A stretch of DNA of 5,185 nt from Dehalococcoidales bacterium (GTDB taxonomy: Bacteria > Chloroflexota > Dehalococcoidia > E44-bin15): contig JAUWZB010000069.1 of the NCBI GenBank assembly GCA_030615555.1, positions 1 through 5,185 of the forward strand. The letters are read 5' to 3'. Below the pieces are notes generated by a model. That model did no database searches. It was given only the letters and a program-made list of their open reading frames with translations, and was not told where the DNA came from. Position 1 is the stretch's first letter. Each line of letters begins with the position of its first letter. Positions 1 through 4,954 of this stretch are shown here, in pieces. A program made the translations under genes and the position numbers.

Positions 1-201
1 AAATTCCTTGAGAAGCGGGGGGAGGGCTTTCATCATATCTGCCTGGAGGTGGACGACATCGATGAGGAGCTCAAGTCCATGGAGGCAAGGGGCGTGGAGC
101 TTATCGATAAGCAGGCGAGGACGGGCCTTGCCGGAAAGGTCGCTTTCCTTCACCCCCGCGCGGCAAAAGGGGTGCTCATCGAGCTGATCCAGAAGGGCTA
201 A
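1..201 (+). CDS. mce: Methylmalonyl-CoA epimerase, C-terminal half (cut by window start)
   Basis: Only the last 66 residues and the TAA stop are present; the family is about 130-150 residues, so the N-terminal half lies outside the window. The enzyme interconverts (2R)- and (2S)-methylmalonyl-CoA in the cytoplasm and belongs to the vicinal-oxygen-chelate (glyoxalase) fold. Visible family features are the G-F-H-H-I segment with VDDID after it (His 11/12 of the fragment, one of which is expected to bind the metal), the G-LAGKVAFLHP strand-turn, and the closing GVLIELIQ strand whose Glu (residue 61) matches the last metal ligand of the family. The next gene encodes the B12 subunit of the mutase that uses the epimerase product, which strongly supports the call over other glyoxalase-like proteins. 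An 86-nt gap separates the two genes. Confidence 0.93.
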   Translation, partial: KFLEKRGEGFHHICLEVDDIDEELKSMEARGVELIDKQARTGLAGKVAFLHPRAAKGVLIELIQKG

Positions 202-287
202 AGGGTGCGCTTGTGTGAGGAGATTAGCCTGATATTGATTGCACTATCCAAATGTAACGACCGAAAAGGACGAAAAAGGGGATCCTC

Positions 288-689
288 GTGGCTGAAATGA
301 TCCGGGTATTGATTGCCAAGCCAGGCTTGGATGGACACGACCGGGGCGCCAAGTTTGTGGCGCGCGTCCTGCGCGATGCAGGCATGGAGGTTATCTATAG
401 CGGGCTTCGCCAGACACCGGAGATGATCACTGAAGCCGCGCTTCAGGAGGATGTGAAGGTGGTGGGGCTAAGCATTCTCTCGGGTGCACACCTGGACCTC
501 TTCCCTGCTATTACGGCGCAGCTCAAAGAGAAGGGACTGGATGTCATCGTGGTTGCGGGGGGCATCATCCCAGAGGAGGATATCCCCTTCCTTGAGCAGC
601 TAGGAATTAGCACTGTCTTCGGTCCGGGCACCCCCTCACAAGAGATTGTAGATTATATTAAGAGCGCTGTGACGGAAGAAAGGACATGA
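288..689 (+). CDS. mcmA2: B12-binding small subunit of methylmalonyl-CoA mutase
   Basis: A 133-residue stand-alone cobalamin-binding domain that holds adenosylcobalamin for the (2R)-methylmalonyl-CoA to succinyl-CoA rearrangement. It shows the full base-off B12 signature: D15-x-H17-x-x-G20 (His 17 is the expected lower cobalt ligand), S62-x-L64, and the G91-G92 pair, followed by the FGPGTPSQEIVDYI ending typical of this family. The length fits a separate small subunit; single-chain mutases carry this domain at the C-terminus of a protein of about 700 residues. The catalytic TIM-barrel subunit is not in the window. The GTG at 288 is preferred because AAAAAGGGG ends 6 nt upstream; the in-frame ATG at 297 would be 15 nt away. 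Isobutyryl-CoA or 2-hydroxyisobutyryl-CoA mutase small subunits look much the same, but the adjacent epimerase favours methylmalonyl-CoA. Confidence 0.93.
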   Translation: MAEMIRVLIAKPGLDGHDRGAKFVARVLRDAGMEVIYSGLRQTPEMITEAALQEDVKVVGLSILSGAHLDLFPAITAQLKEKGLDVIVVAGGIIPEEDIPFLEQLGISTVFGPGTPSQEIVDYIKSAVTEERT

Positions 690-690
690 T

Positions 691-696
691 AGGAGG
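691..696 (+). promoter_or_regulatory. Shine-Dalgarno for the NIL-domain gene
   Basis: AGGAGG begins 2 nt after the stop of the B12-subunit gene and ends 5 nt before the ATG at 702. It fixes that start and suggests the two genes share one transcript. Confidence 0.85.
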
Positions 697-701
697 ACGA
701 G

Positions 702-935
702 ATGGTGAAGCGACGAATGAAGCTTACCTTCCCCCCTGAGCTGGTCACCGAACCGGTGATTTTTAATCTCGGTCAGGATTTCAGGATCGTGACAAATATT
801 CGCCGCGCCGATATCGCTGACGAGCGAGGGTGGGTGGTGCTGGAGTTGGAGGGAAGCGATGAGGATCTTGAGCAGGGGCTGGCCTGGGTAACAGCTAAAG
901 GGGTGGGGGTGGAGTTGGTGGAGAGCGAAATATAA
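702..935 (+). CDS. Free-standing NIL-domain protein
   Basis: A 77-residue soluble protein that is almost entirely one NIL domain, a small ferredoxin-like fold related to ACT domains. Recognisable parts are the first strand KLTFPPELVTEPVI, the N-LGQDFRIVTNIRRADI segment, the W-VVLELEG strand, and a helix followed by GVGVELVE. NIL domains are best known at the C-terminus of the methionine ABC-transporter ATPase MetN, where they bind methionine, and fused to ferredoxin domains in anaerobes. Here there is no ATPase, no CxxCxxC iron-sulfur motif and no membrane segment, so the protein may be a small ligand sensor or a partner of another protein. The gene starts 12 nt after the mutase-subunit stop, so it is probably co-transcribed; whether it acts with the mutase is unknown. 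Confidence 0.8.
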   Translation: MVKRRMKLTFPPELVTEPVIFNLGQDFRIVTNIRRADIADERGWVVLELEGSDEDLEQGLAWVTAKGVGVELVESEI

Positions 936-997
936 TTAGCCTTTATGCTAAGGCGATAGACCTCTAAAAATTGTCCGATGGAAAAACGGGGCATTGG

Positions 998-1006
998 GGG
1001 AGGTGA
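998..1006 (+). promoter_or_regulatory. Strong Shine-Dalgarno for the 51-residue gene
   Basis: GGGAGGTGA matches nearly the full anti-Shine-Dalgarno end of 16S rRNA. The GGAGG core (999-1003) ends 6 nt before the ATG at 1010. This is the best ribosome binding site in the plus-strand set and is the main reason to accept such a short gene. Confidence 0.8.
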
Positions 1007-1009
1007 AGA

Positions 1010-1165
1010 ATGGATATTGAGGAGCTGACCAAAAAGATCGATGTCAAGCAGCTTAAGGAGGAGGCGAAAAAGCGAGGCATTAAGACCGCCTGTGTCAAGA
1101 AGATCGATATCGCAAAGCAACTGCCCGAAGGGGTGTTAGAGAGGCTCGCCTCCCAGGCTAAGTAG
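1010..1165 (+). CDS. Small lysine-rich protein, SAP/HeH/Rho-N-like
   Basis: A 51-residue ORF, ATG to TAG. It begins MDIEELTKKIDVKQLKEEAKKRGIK and continues with a second short helix around KKIDIAKQLPEGVLERL. The arrangement of a helix with x-LK-x-x-A-K-x-R-G-I, then a lysine-rich turn, then a second helix resembles the helix-extended-helix of SAP, HeH/LEM-like and Rho-N-terminal modules, which often bind nucleic acids. That assignment is pattern recognition only. There is one cysteine (Cys 28), no signal peptide and no membrane segment. The excellent ribosome binding site and amphipathic, non-repetitive sequence argue that it is a real gene. It sits 74 nt after the NIL gene, is the last gene on this strand, and faces tgt. 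Its function is unknown. Confidence 0.7.
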   Translation: MDIEELTKKIDVKQLKEEAKKRGIKTACVKKIDIAKQLPEGVLERLASQAK

Positions 1166-1239
1166 GATGGTTTTTGAAGGCCAGGGGGGGATTCGCAGAG
1201 GCCGACAATTCAACATATATTCTCACGATTGGCGAATTC

Positions 1240-2490
1240 TTAAGAACGCTCACTAAACTTTGTCGCTCGCCACTTCCTTCCCTTCTGCCTTTGGGAGAGC
1301 CGCATCGCCTCATCGGTGGGCTCGTAGCTAGAGAGGAAGGACTCCTTAAAAGAGGGGAAGCTCCCGTCAAGGATGCTTCGCCTCATCTCTTCCATAAGCC
1401 TCAATACAAAGCGCAGGTTGTGGATGGTAGCGAGCCTGTAGGCCAAAAGCTCCTCGCACCGGAAAAGGTGATGAAGGTAGGCTGCGGAGAAGTTTCGGCA
1501 GGTATCGCAGTCACACCCCTCATCCAGGGGGCCGTCCCGATCCCTAAAATGAGCGTTCCTGATGATTCTTCGGCCATAACGAGTGAAAAAACCGCCGGTT
1601 CTGGCGATGCGGGTGGGCAGGGCGCTATCGAAGATGTCGATCCCCTGCGAGACGCCGGCGATGAGATCATCCGGCGAGCCTACCCCCATGAGATAGCGGG
1701 GCCTGTCCTCAGGGAGCAGCGCCACCGTCTCCTCCACGATAGCCTTCGTCACCTCCTTGGGCTCGCCAATGCTCAACCCCCCTATGCCGTAGCCATCAAA
1801 GCCTAAAGCGGTGAGGAAGCTTGCTGAATAGTGGCGAAGCTCCGTAAAGGCGCCCCCCTGAACGATCCCGTAGAGGGCTTGATCCGTCCTTTTCTTGCTG
1901 CTCAGGCACCTCTCGGCCCAACGATGGGTTCGCGCCACAGCCTCCTTCACCGCATCGATGTCCTCGCTGTAAGGGGGGCATTCATCGAAGGCCATGATAA
2001 TATCGGCGCCCAGCGCCTCTTGGAACTCGATCGAGCGCTCCGGGGTGAGGAGGTGTTCGCTGCCATCGATATGGGAGTGGAAATGCACCCCCTCGTCGCT
2101 GACCTGGCGCAGGTGAGCCAGGCTGAAGACCTGATAGCCACCGCTGTCGGTGAGGAGGGGGCCGGGCCAGCTCATAAAGCGATGGAGACCCCCCAGCTTT
2201 TCGATGACCGCGATGCCGGGCCTGAGATAGAGGTGGTAGGCGTTCCCCAGCACTATCTTTGTCCCCAGGTCGGAAAACTCCCGGGGGGTGAGGGACTTAA
2301 CCGTAGCCTGGCTGCCTACGGGAATGAACGCAGGGGTTGGCACCACGCCGTGGGGGGTGGTGAGCATGCCGGCACGCGCCCCGGTGTAGGGGCAGGATTT
2401 TGTTATCTCAAAACTCAATCTTTCGCCCTCTATCAGTGTCGTTTCCTCTTGCTTCGTCGGTTTAATCCTTTTATTAGTATCAGAGTTCAA
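1240..2490 (-). CDS. tgt: Queuine tRNA-ribosyltransferase (tRNA-guanine transglycosylase)
   Basis: A 416-residue cytoplasmic enzyme that exchanges guanine-34 of GUN-anticodon tRNAs (Asp, Asn, His, Tyr) for the queuosine precursor preQ1. Key elements are all present: TDSGGYQVFSL with Asp 115, AFDECPP with Asp 169, YGIVQGG (207-213), GGLSIGEP, the nucleophile segment IFDSALPTR with Asp 288, and the zinc site C326-x-C328-x-x-C331 with His 357, 26 residues later as in the family. Two start codons are possible. TTG at 2490 overlaps the acyl-CoA dehydrogenase stop (TTGA) and has GAAGGA 6 nt upstream. An internal TTG at 2418, behind AGAGGG, would start at LSFEITKSCPYTG and give a length closer to the usual 370-390. 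The extra 24 residues are polar and not conserved as far as I can judge. The cysteine commonly found after the nucleophile Asp is Ser 289 here. Confidence 0.96.
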   Translation of the reverse strand: MNSDTNKRIKPTKQEETTLIEGERLSFEITKSCPYTGARAGMLTTPHGVVPTPAFIPVGSQATVKSLTPREFSDLGTKIVLGNAYHLYLRPGIAVIEKLGGLHRFMSWPGPLLTDSGGYQVFSLAHLRQVSDEGVHFHSHIDGSEHLLTPERSIEFQEALGADIIMAFDECPPYSEDIDAVKEAVARTHRWAERCLSSKKRTDQALYGIVQGGAFTELRHYSASFLTALGFDGYGIGGLSIGEPKEVTKAIVEETVALLPEDRPRYLMGVGSPDDLIAGVSQGIDIFDSALPTRIARTGGFFTRYGRRIIRNAHFRDRDGPLDEGCDCDTCRNFSAAYLHHLFRCEELLAYRLATIHNLRFVLRLMEEMRRSILDGSFPSFKESFLSSYEPTDEAMRLSQRQKGRKWRATKFSERS

Positions 2491-2502
2491 CCCCTTTCCT
2501 TC
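2487..2502 (-). promoter_or_regulatory. Coupled acd stop / tgt start with Shine-Dalgarno
   Basis: On the minus strand, GAAGGA (2502-2497) is followed after 6 nt by TTG (2490-2488). This overlaps the dehydrogenase stop TGA (2489-2487) as TTGA. It indicates translational coupling of tgt to the upstream gene and decides in favour of the longer tgt start, though not conclusively. Confidence 0.65.
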
Positions 2503-3629
2503 AAAAGGTGATCGGCAATGATCACTCGCTGGATCTCGGAAACCCCTTCATAGAGCTCGGTGAGCTTGGCATCCCGATATAGCCGTTCGATCTCCATATC
2601 CTTCATGTAGCCATAGGCCCCATGAACCTGCATCGCCATTCTGGTAACATCAACCGCTGCCTGGGAGGCGAAAAGCTTCGCCATCGCCGATTCCTTCATG
2701 ATGCTGGCCCCCTGATCCCTTAGAAAAGCTGTTTTATAGGTCAGCCACCGCGATGCCTCCACCCGGGAGGCCATCTCGGCGAGCAGCCACTTTATCGAGA
2801 GCAGCTCGGCGATGGGATCGCCATAGGCCTTCCTCTCCTGGGCATAGTTTAAGGAGAGCTCCAGAGCACCCTGCCCCACGCCCACCGCCTCGGCGGCCAC
2901 TGCCAATTTCCCCACACTTACCGCCTCCAGCATGATCCCATACCCCCTGCCTGGCTCACCGAGGAGGTTCTCCCTGGGCACACGAACATCGTCAAGGTAA
3001 ATCACCGTGGGGCAAAGCCCCCTCACCCCCATGGTTTCACAGGGGTGGCGCATCTGGTATCCCGGGGAGGAGGTCTCCACAATGAAGGCGCTCACCCGCT
3101 CCGTTTCGTCTTTTTCGTCCTTTGCAAAGACCACCGCCACCTGGGAGGCGGGGGAAAGGGCGACAAACTGCTTCTGACCGGTGATGATGTAATCGTCGCC
3201 ATCGGGTCTGGCCCTGGTCTCGATGGCTTTGGGGTCGGAGCCGGTGGCCGCCTCGGTGAAGGCAAAGGAGGAGATCTGCTCTCCTTTAGCCAGGGGAATG
3301 AGGAATCTTTGCTTCTGCTCCTCACTCCCGTAGCGGAAGATGGCCTCCTCAGCGAGGCTATTTATCCCGATGACCGCCCCGGCCACCATGGAGGCGTGGC
3401 AGAGCTGCTCGATGACCAGCACGTAGCCGATGTATCCGGCGCCCCCGCCCCCATATTCTGGGGGGTAGGGCAGCCCGAAGTATCCCACGCTTCCCATCTC
3501 CCTGGCCAGCTCGAAAGGGAATTCGCATTTGCGATCGATCTCCATTGCCACGGGCCTTACCGACCGCTCGGCAAAATCCCTGGCCATGTTCTGGACCATT
3601 TTTTCCTGCTCACCGAGATTGAAATCCAT
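2487..3629 (-). CDS. Acyl-CoA dehydrogenase
   Basis: A 380-residue FAD flavoprotein of the usual family length that makes the 2,3-double bond in an acyl-CoA and passes electrons to electron-transfer flavoprotein. Seen in order: an N-terminal helical domain beginning MDFNLGEQEKMVQ; the beta-domain signature FAFTEAATGSDPKA (122-135); ENLLGEPGRGYGIML (220-234); ERKAYGDPI (265-273); and the C-terminal signature QVHGAYGYMKDMEIERLYRD. The catalytic base is Glu 361 in LYEGVSEIQR, the position used by short- and medium-chain, butyryl- and similar dehydrogenases, so substrate class cannot be set more narrowly. The loop that normally reads K-x-W-I-T-N-G is KQFVALSP (153-160), an odd change. The ATG at 3629 has AAAAGGG 6 nt upstream and lies in phase with the repeat array before it. 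The next gene, tgt, overlaps its stop. Confidence 0.95.
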   Translation of the reverse strand: MDFNLGEQEKMVQNMARDFAERSVRPVAMEIDRKCEFPFELAREMGSVGYFGLPYPPEYGGGGAGYIGYVLVIEQLCHASMVAGAVIGINSLAEEAIFRYGSEEQKQRFLIPLAKGEQISSFAFTEAATGSDPKAIETRARPDGDDYIITGQKQFVALSPASQVAVVFAKDEKDETERVSAFIVETSSPGYQMRHPCETMGVRGLCPTVIYLDDVRVPRENLLGEPGRGYGIMLEAVSVGKLAVAAEAVGVGQGALELSLNYAQERKAYGDPIAELLSIKWLLAEMASRVEASRWLTYKTAFLRDQGASIMKESAMAKLFASQAAVDVTRMAMQVHGAYGYMKDMEIERLYRDAKLTELYEGVSEIQRVIIADHLLKERG

Positions 3630-3952
3630 TTTTTGCCCTTTTCGCCCTTTATGGAGGTTGGACTACATTGAAGCCTCTTTTTCATACTGACGAAGGCTGG
3701 AATCCATTGAAGCCCCTATTTCCGTACACACGAAGGTCGGGATTTATTTTATCGCAAAACGCCTACTCTTTTGTACCCACAGAGGTTGGAATTCATTTTT
3801 TTGTCCTCACGGAAGTTGGACTACATTGAAGTCTCTCTTTTTCGTACTCACGAAGGCTGGAATCCATAACAGCCGCCTTATATTAACCAGAGGTCTAAGG
3901 CCATGGTTAGAAATAGAATCCCCTTTTCGTACTCACGGAGGTTGGAATTCAT
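3630..3952 (-). repeat. Seven-unit degenerate array, 39-nt basic period, ahead of acd
   Basis: Aligned on the minus strand, units begin at 3952, 3867, 3826, 3796, 3747, 3707 and 3668, and the acd ATG at 3629 continues the series. Steps towards acd are 85, 41, 30, 49, 40, 39 and 39 nt. The consensus unit is ATGGATTCCAACCTTCGTGA then GTACGAAAAA then GAGGCTTCA, which encodes about MDSNLREYEK-EAS. The 30-nt unit lacks the GAGGCTTCA tail, the 49-nt unit has about 10 extra bases, and the 85-nt unit carries a cyoE tail copy. Six units start with ATG, one with ATA; units at 3826 and 3668 have TAG as second codon. Others form mini-ORFs of 24, 24, 15 and 14 codons (3878-3952, 3793-3867, 3749-3796, 3663-3707). 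There are no unique spacers, so this is not CRISPR. The GAAGGCTGGAATCCA core also recalls common dispersed bacterial intergenic repeats. Confidence 0.88.
3878..3952 (-). pseudogene. Mini-ORF fusing an acd-like head to a duplicated cyoE tail
   Basis: A 24-codon frame from ATG at 3952 to TAA at 3880-3878. Codons 1-10 read MNSNLREYEK, like the acd N-terminus MDFNLGEQEK. Codons 12-24 read ILFLTMALDLWLI, a copy of the cyoE C-terminus ILFLTMVLDLWLI. Across the copied codons there are four base differences from cyoE, three of them synonymous and one changing Val to Ala. It starts 10 nt after the cyoE stop, behind a perfect AAGGAGG, so it may well be translated even if it is only a by-product of duplication. 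I treat it as a chimeric gene remnant; a short hydrophobic leader-like peptide is the alternative. Confidence 0.6.
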
Positions 3953-3957
3953 AAAAG

Positions 3958-3964
3958 CCTCCTT
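3958..3964 (-). promoter_or_regulatory. Perfect Shine-Dalgarno overlapping the cyoE stop
   Basis: AAGGAGG on the minus strand shares its two A bases with the cyoE TAA stop (3965-3963) and ends 5 nt before the ATG at 3952. It would be an ideal site for coupled translation of whatever followed cyoE, and is better than the site acd uses now. A one-base variant (AAGGCGG) follows the duplicated cyoE tail before the ATG at 3867. Confidence 0.7.
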
Positions 3965-4892
3965 ATATTAACCAAAGGTCTAAGACCATGGTGAGAAAGA
4001 GAATGCCCAAAAAAGGGAAGGCGGTCAGCTTATAAACTCGCCAGGCGTCGTGGGAGACGCCGCTGAGCACCAGGCGAGCGGCGGCTAGTATCATCAATAT
4101 CCCCAGGATGTTTGCCACCACCAGGTAAAGCATGCCGAGATCGCTAAAGCGGTAGAGGGCGATGGAGCTCCCGTAGAGGAGAACAGCGAGTCCCAGGAGC
4201 ACCTTTATCGTATCTTTGACCTCCCAGGAGATGGGGAAGTAGGTGATCCCGGCCTGGCGATAATCCGCACGATTGGCGATCATCACGCTCCAGACATGAA
4301 GGGGTATCCAAACCATGATAAGGACGCAGAGAAAGAGGAGGGTCAGCTCTAGCTGGTGGCTGATCGCCAGATAGCCAATGAGCACCGGGGCGCAGCCAGC
4401 AATTGCGCCCTGGGGGAAGGCGCAGGTTATCCTCTTTCGCCATGTCGAGGCGGCGATAATGCCTAATAAACCGAAGAGGAAGCAAAGTGGATGTAGAAAC
4501 CAGGCGATGACAAGGGCGATGACCACCAGGGTTATCGCCAAAGGCAGCATCTTCTCCGCAGGGAAGATCTTCTTCGAAGGAAGGGGGCGGTGTCTGGTAC
4601 GCTGCATCTTGGCATCGACCTCCCGGTCGAGATAGTTGGTTAGGCCATTGGCGCCGCCGCTCCCTAAAAGGATAGCCAGCATGGCGAGAAGAAGCGTGGC
4701 TATTTGGGGTTGGCCCCCGCCAGCGACCAACGCAGCGCAAAGGCCGGTGAAGGTAAGCAAGATGGTTTCCCGGGGCTTTAACACCTCGATATAGTTTCGT
4801 ATCGCCCCGCTCCATCGCTCAACGAATGGATACTCCAAAAATACAGACATTCCTCCTTTGGTTTGGCTCTCTATACTAGCTCCCTTAGCCAC
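3963..4892 (-). CDS. ctaB: Protoheme IX farnesyltransferase (heme O synthase)
   Basis: A 309-residue UbiA-superfamily membrane prenyltransferase (also called cyoE) that adds a farnesyl group to heme B to make heme O, the first step to the hemes of many terminal oxidases. Evidence: N-terminal YIEVLKPRETILLTFTG; the diphosphate/Mg site N86-x-x-D89-x-x-x-D93 in NYLDREVDAKMQRTRHRPLP; FPQGAIAGCAPVLIGYLA; and the loop VWIPLHVWSVMIANRADYRQAGI, whose W-x-P-x-H-x-W and DYxxAGI are specific for heme O synthases within the superfamily. About nine hydrophobic segments are visible. The start is uncertain: GTG at 4892 has only AGGA 2 nt away, while ATG at 4850 has AAAGGAGG but just 1 nt of spacing; the latter protein (295 residues) fits the family better. 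It begins 53 nt after aroB. Its last 14 codons are duplicated downstream. Confidence 0.9.
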   Translation of the reverse strand: MAKGASIESQTKGGMSVFLEYPFVERWSGAIRNYIEVLKPRETILLTFTGLCAALVAGGGQPQIATLLLAMLAILLGSGGANGLTNYLDREVDAKMQRTRHRPLPSKKIFPAEKMLPLAITLVVIALVIAWFLHPLCFLFGLLGIIAASTWRKRITCAFPQGAIAGCAPVLIGYLAISHQLELTLLFLCVLIMVWIPLHVWSVMIANRADYRQAGITYFPISWEVKDTIKVLLGLAVLLYGSSIALYRFSDLGMLYLVVANILGILMILAAARLVLSGVSHDAWRVYKLTAFPFLGILFLTMVLDLWLI

Positions 4893-4910
4893 GGTCCTAA
4901 AAGGAACCTG

Positions 4911-4922
4911 GCTATAGATAGC
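4911..4922. repeat. Short inverted repeat upstream of cyoE
   Basis: GCTATAGATAGC is a perfect 5+2+5 inverted repeat in the aroB-cyoE gap, 18 nt before the GTG start. It could be an operator half-site pair or simply chance; no matching second copy was seen. Confidence 0.25.
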
Positions 4923-4925
4923 GCT

Positions 4926-4954
4926 ACCGTAGAGATCACCCCTGATTATGTCAA
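4926..4954 (-). promoter_or_regulatory. Possible cyoE promoter with perfect -35 hexamer
   Basis: TTGACA (4954-4949) forms the last two sense codons of aroB. A 17-nt spacer leads to TACGGT, which matches only three of six bases of the TATAAT consensus. The -35 match may be a coincidence of the Leu-Thr codons. Confidence 0.25.

Larger units (their letters stand above)
3838..4007. repeat. 85-bp tandem duplication spanning the cyoE 3' end
   Basis: Bases 3838-3922 and 3923-4007 align without gaps at an offset of exactly 85, with 11 differences by hand count (74 of 85 identical). The right copy contains the true last codons of cyoE, its stop and the repeat unit after it; the left copy contains a second version of both. 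Homology fades on the left side of 3838 and on the right side of 4008. Confidence 0.92.

Noticed and set aside
202..287. Internal promoter between the epimerase and the mutase subunit
   Set aside because: TTGTGT and TATTGA at 16-nt spacing are both weak matches, and the gap is short enough for a shared transcript.
939..954. Hairpin GCCTT-TATGCT-AAGGC after the NIL gene as a terminator
   Set aside because: The stem is only 5 bp and no T-run follows; the next sequence is A-rich and leads to another gene with a strong ribosome binding site.
1166..1246. Bidirectional terminator between the converging gene sets
   Set aside because: Only a 6-bp inverted repeat (1191-1196 with 1232-1237, 35-nt loop) and the small palindrome TTCTTAAGAA (1237-1246) at the tgt stop were found; neither has a T-run or a strong stem.
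1174..1806. Plus-strand ORF of 210 codons antisense to tgt
   Set aside because: It lies opposite the highly conserved tgt frame and its translation has no recognisable domain; it is a shadow of GC-biased codons. The same applies to the plus-strand frame at 1831-2511.
3045..3671. Plus-strand ORF of 208 codons antisense to the acyl-CoA dehydrogenase and running into the repeat spacer
   Set aside because: It is the mirror of conserved dehydrogenase codons, glycine- and leucine-rich without domain features, and has no good ribosome binding site.
3745..3752. -10-like TAAAAT on the minus strand inside the array, as an acd promoter
   Set aside because: No acceptable -35 lies 16-18 nt upstream (ACAAAA at best), and the A/T run comes from a diverged repeat unit.
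3630..3962. CRISPR array in the cyoE-acd spacer
   Set aside because: Units are directly adjacent, degenerate along their whole length and vary in size; there are no unique spacers and no cas genes.
4144..4815. Minus-strand ORF of 223 codons within cyoE in another frame
   Set aside because: It overlaps the real heme O synthase almost entirely and its translation is proline/arginine-rich with no hydrophobic segments or motifs.
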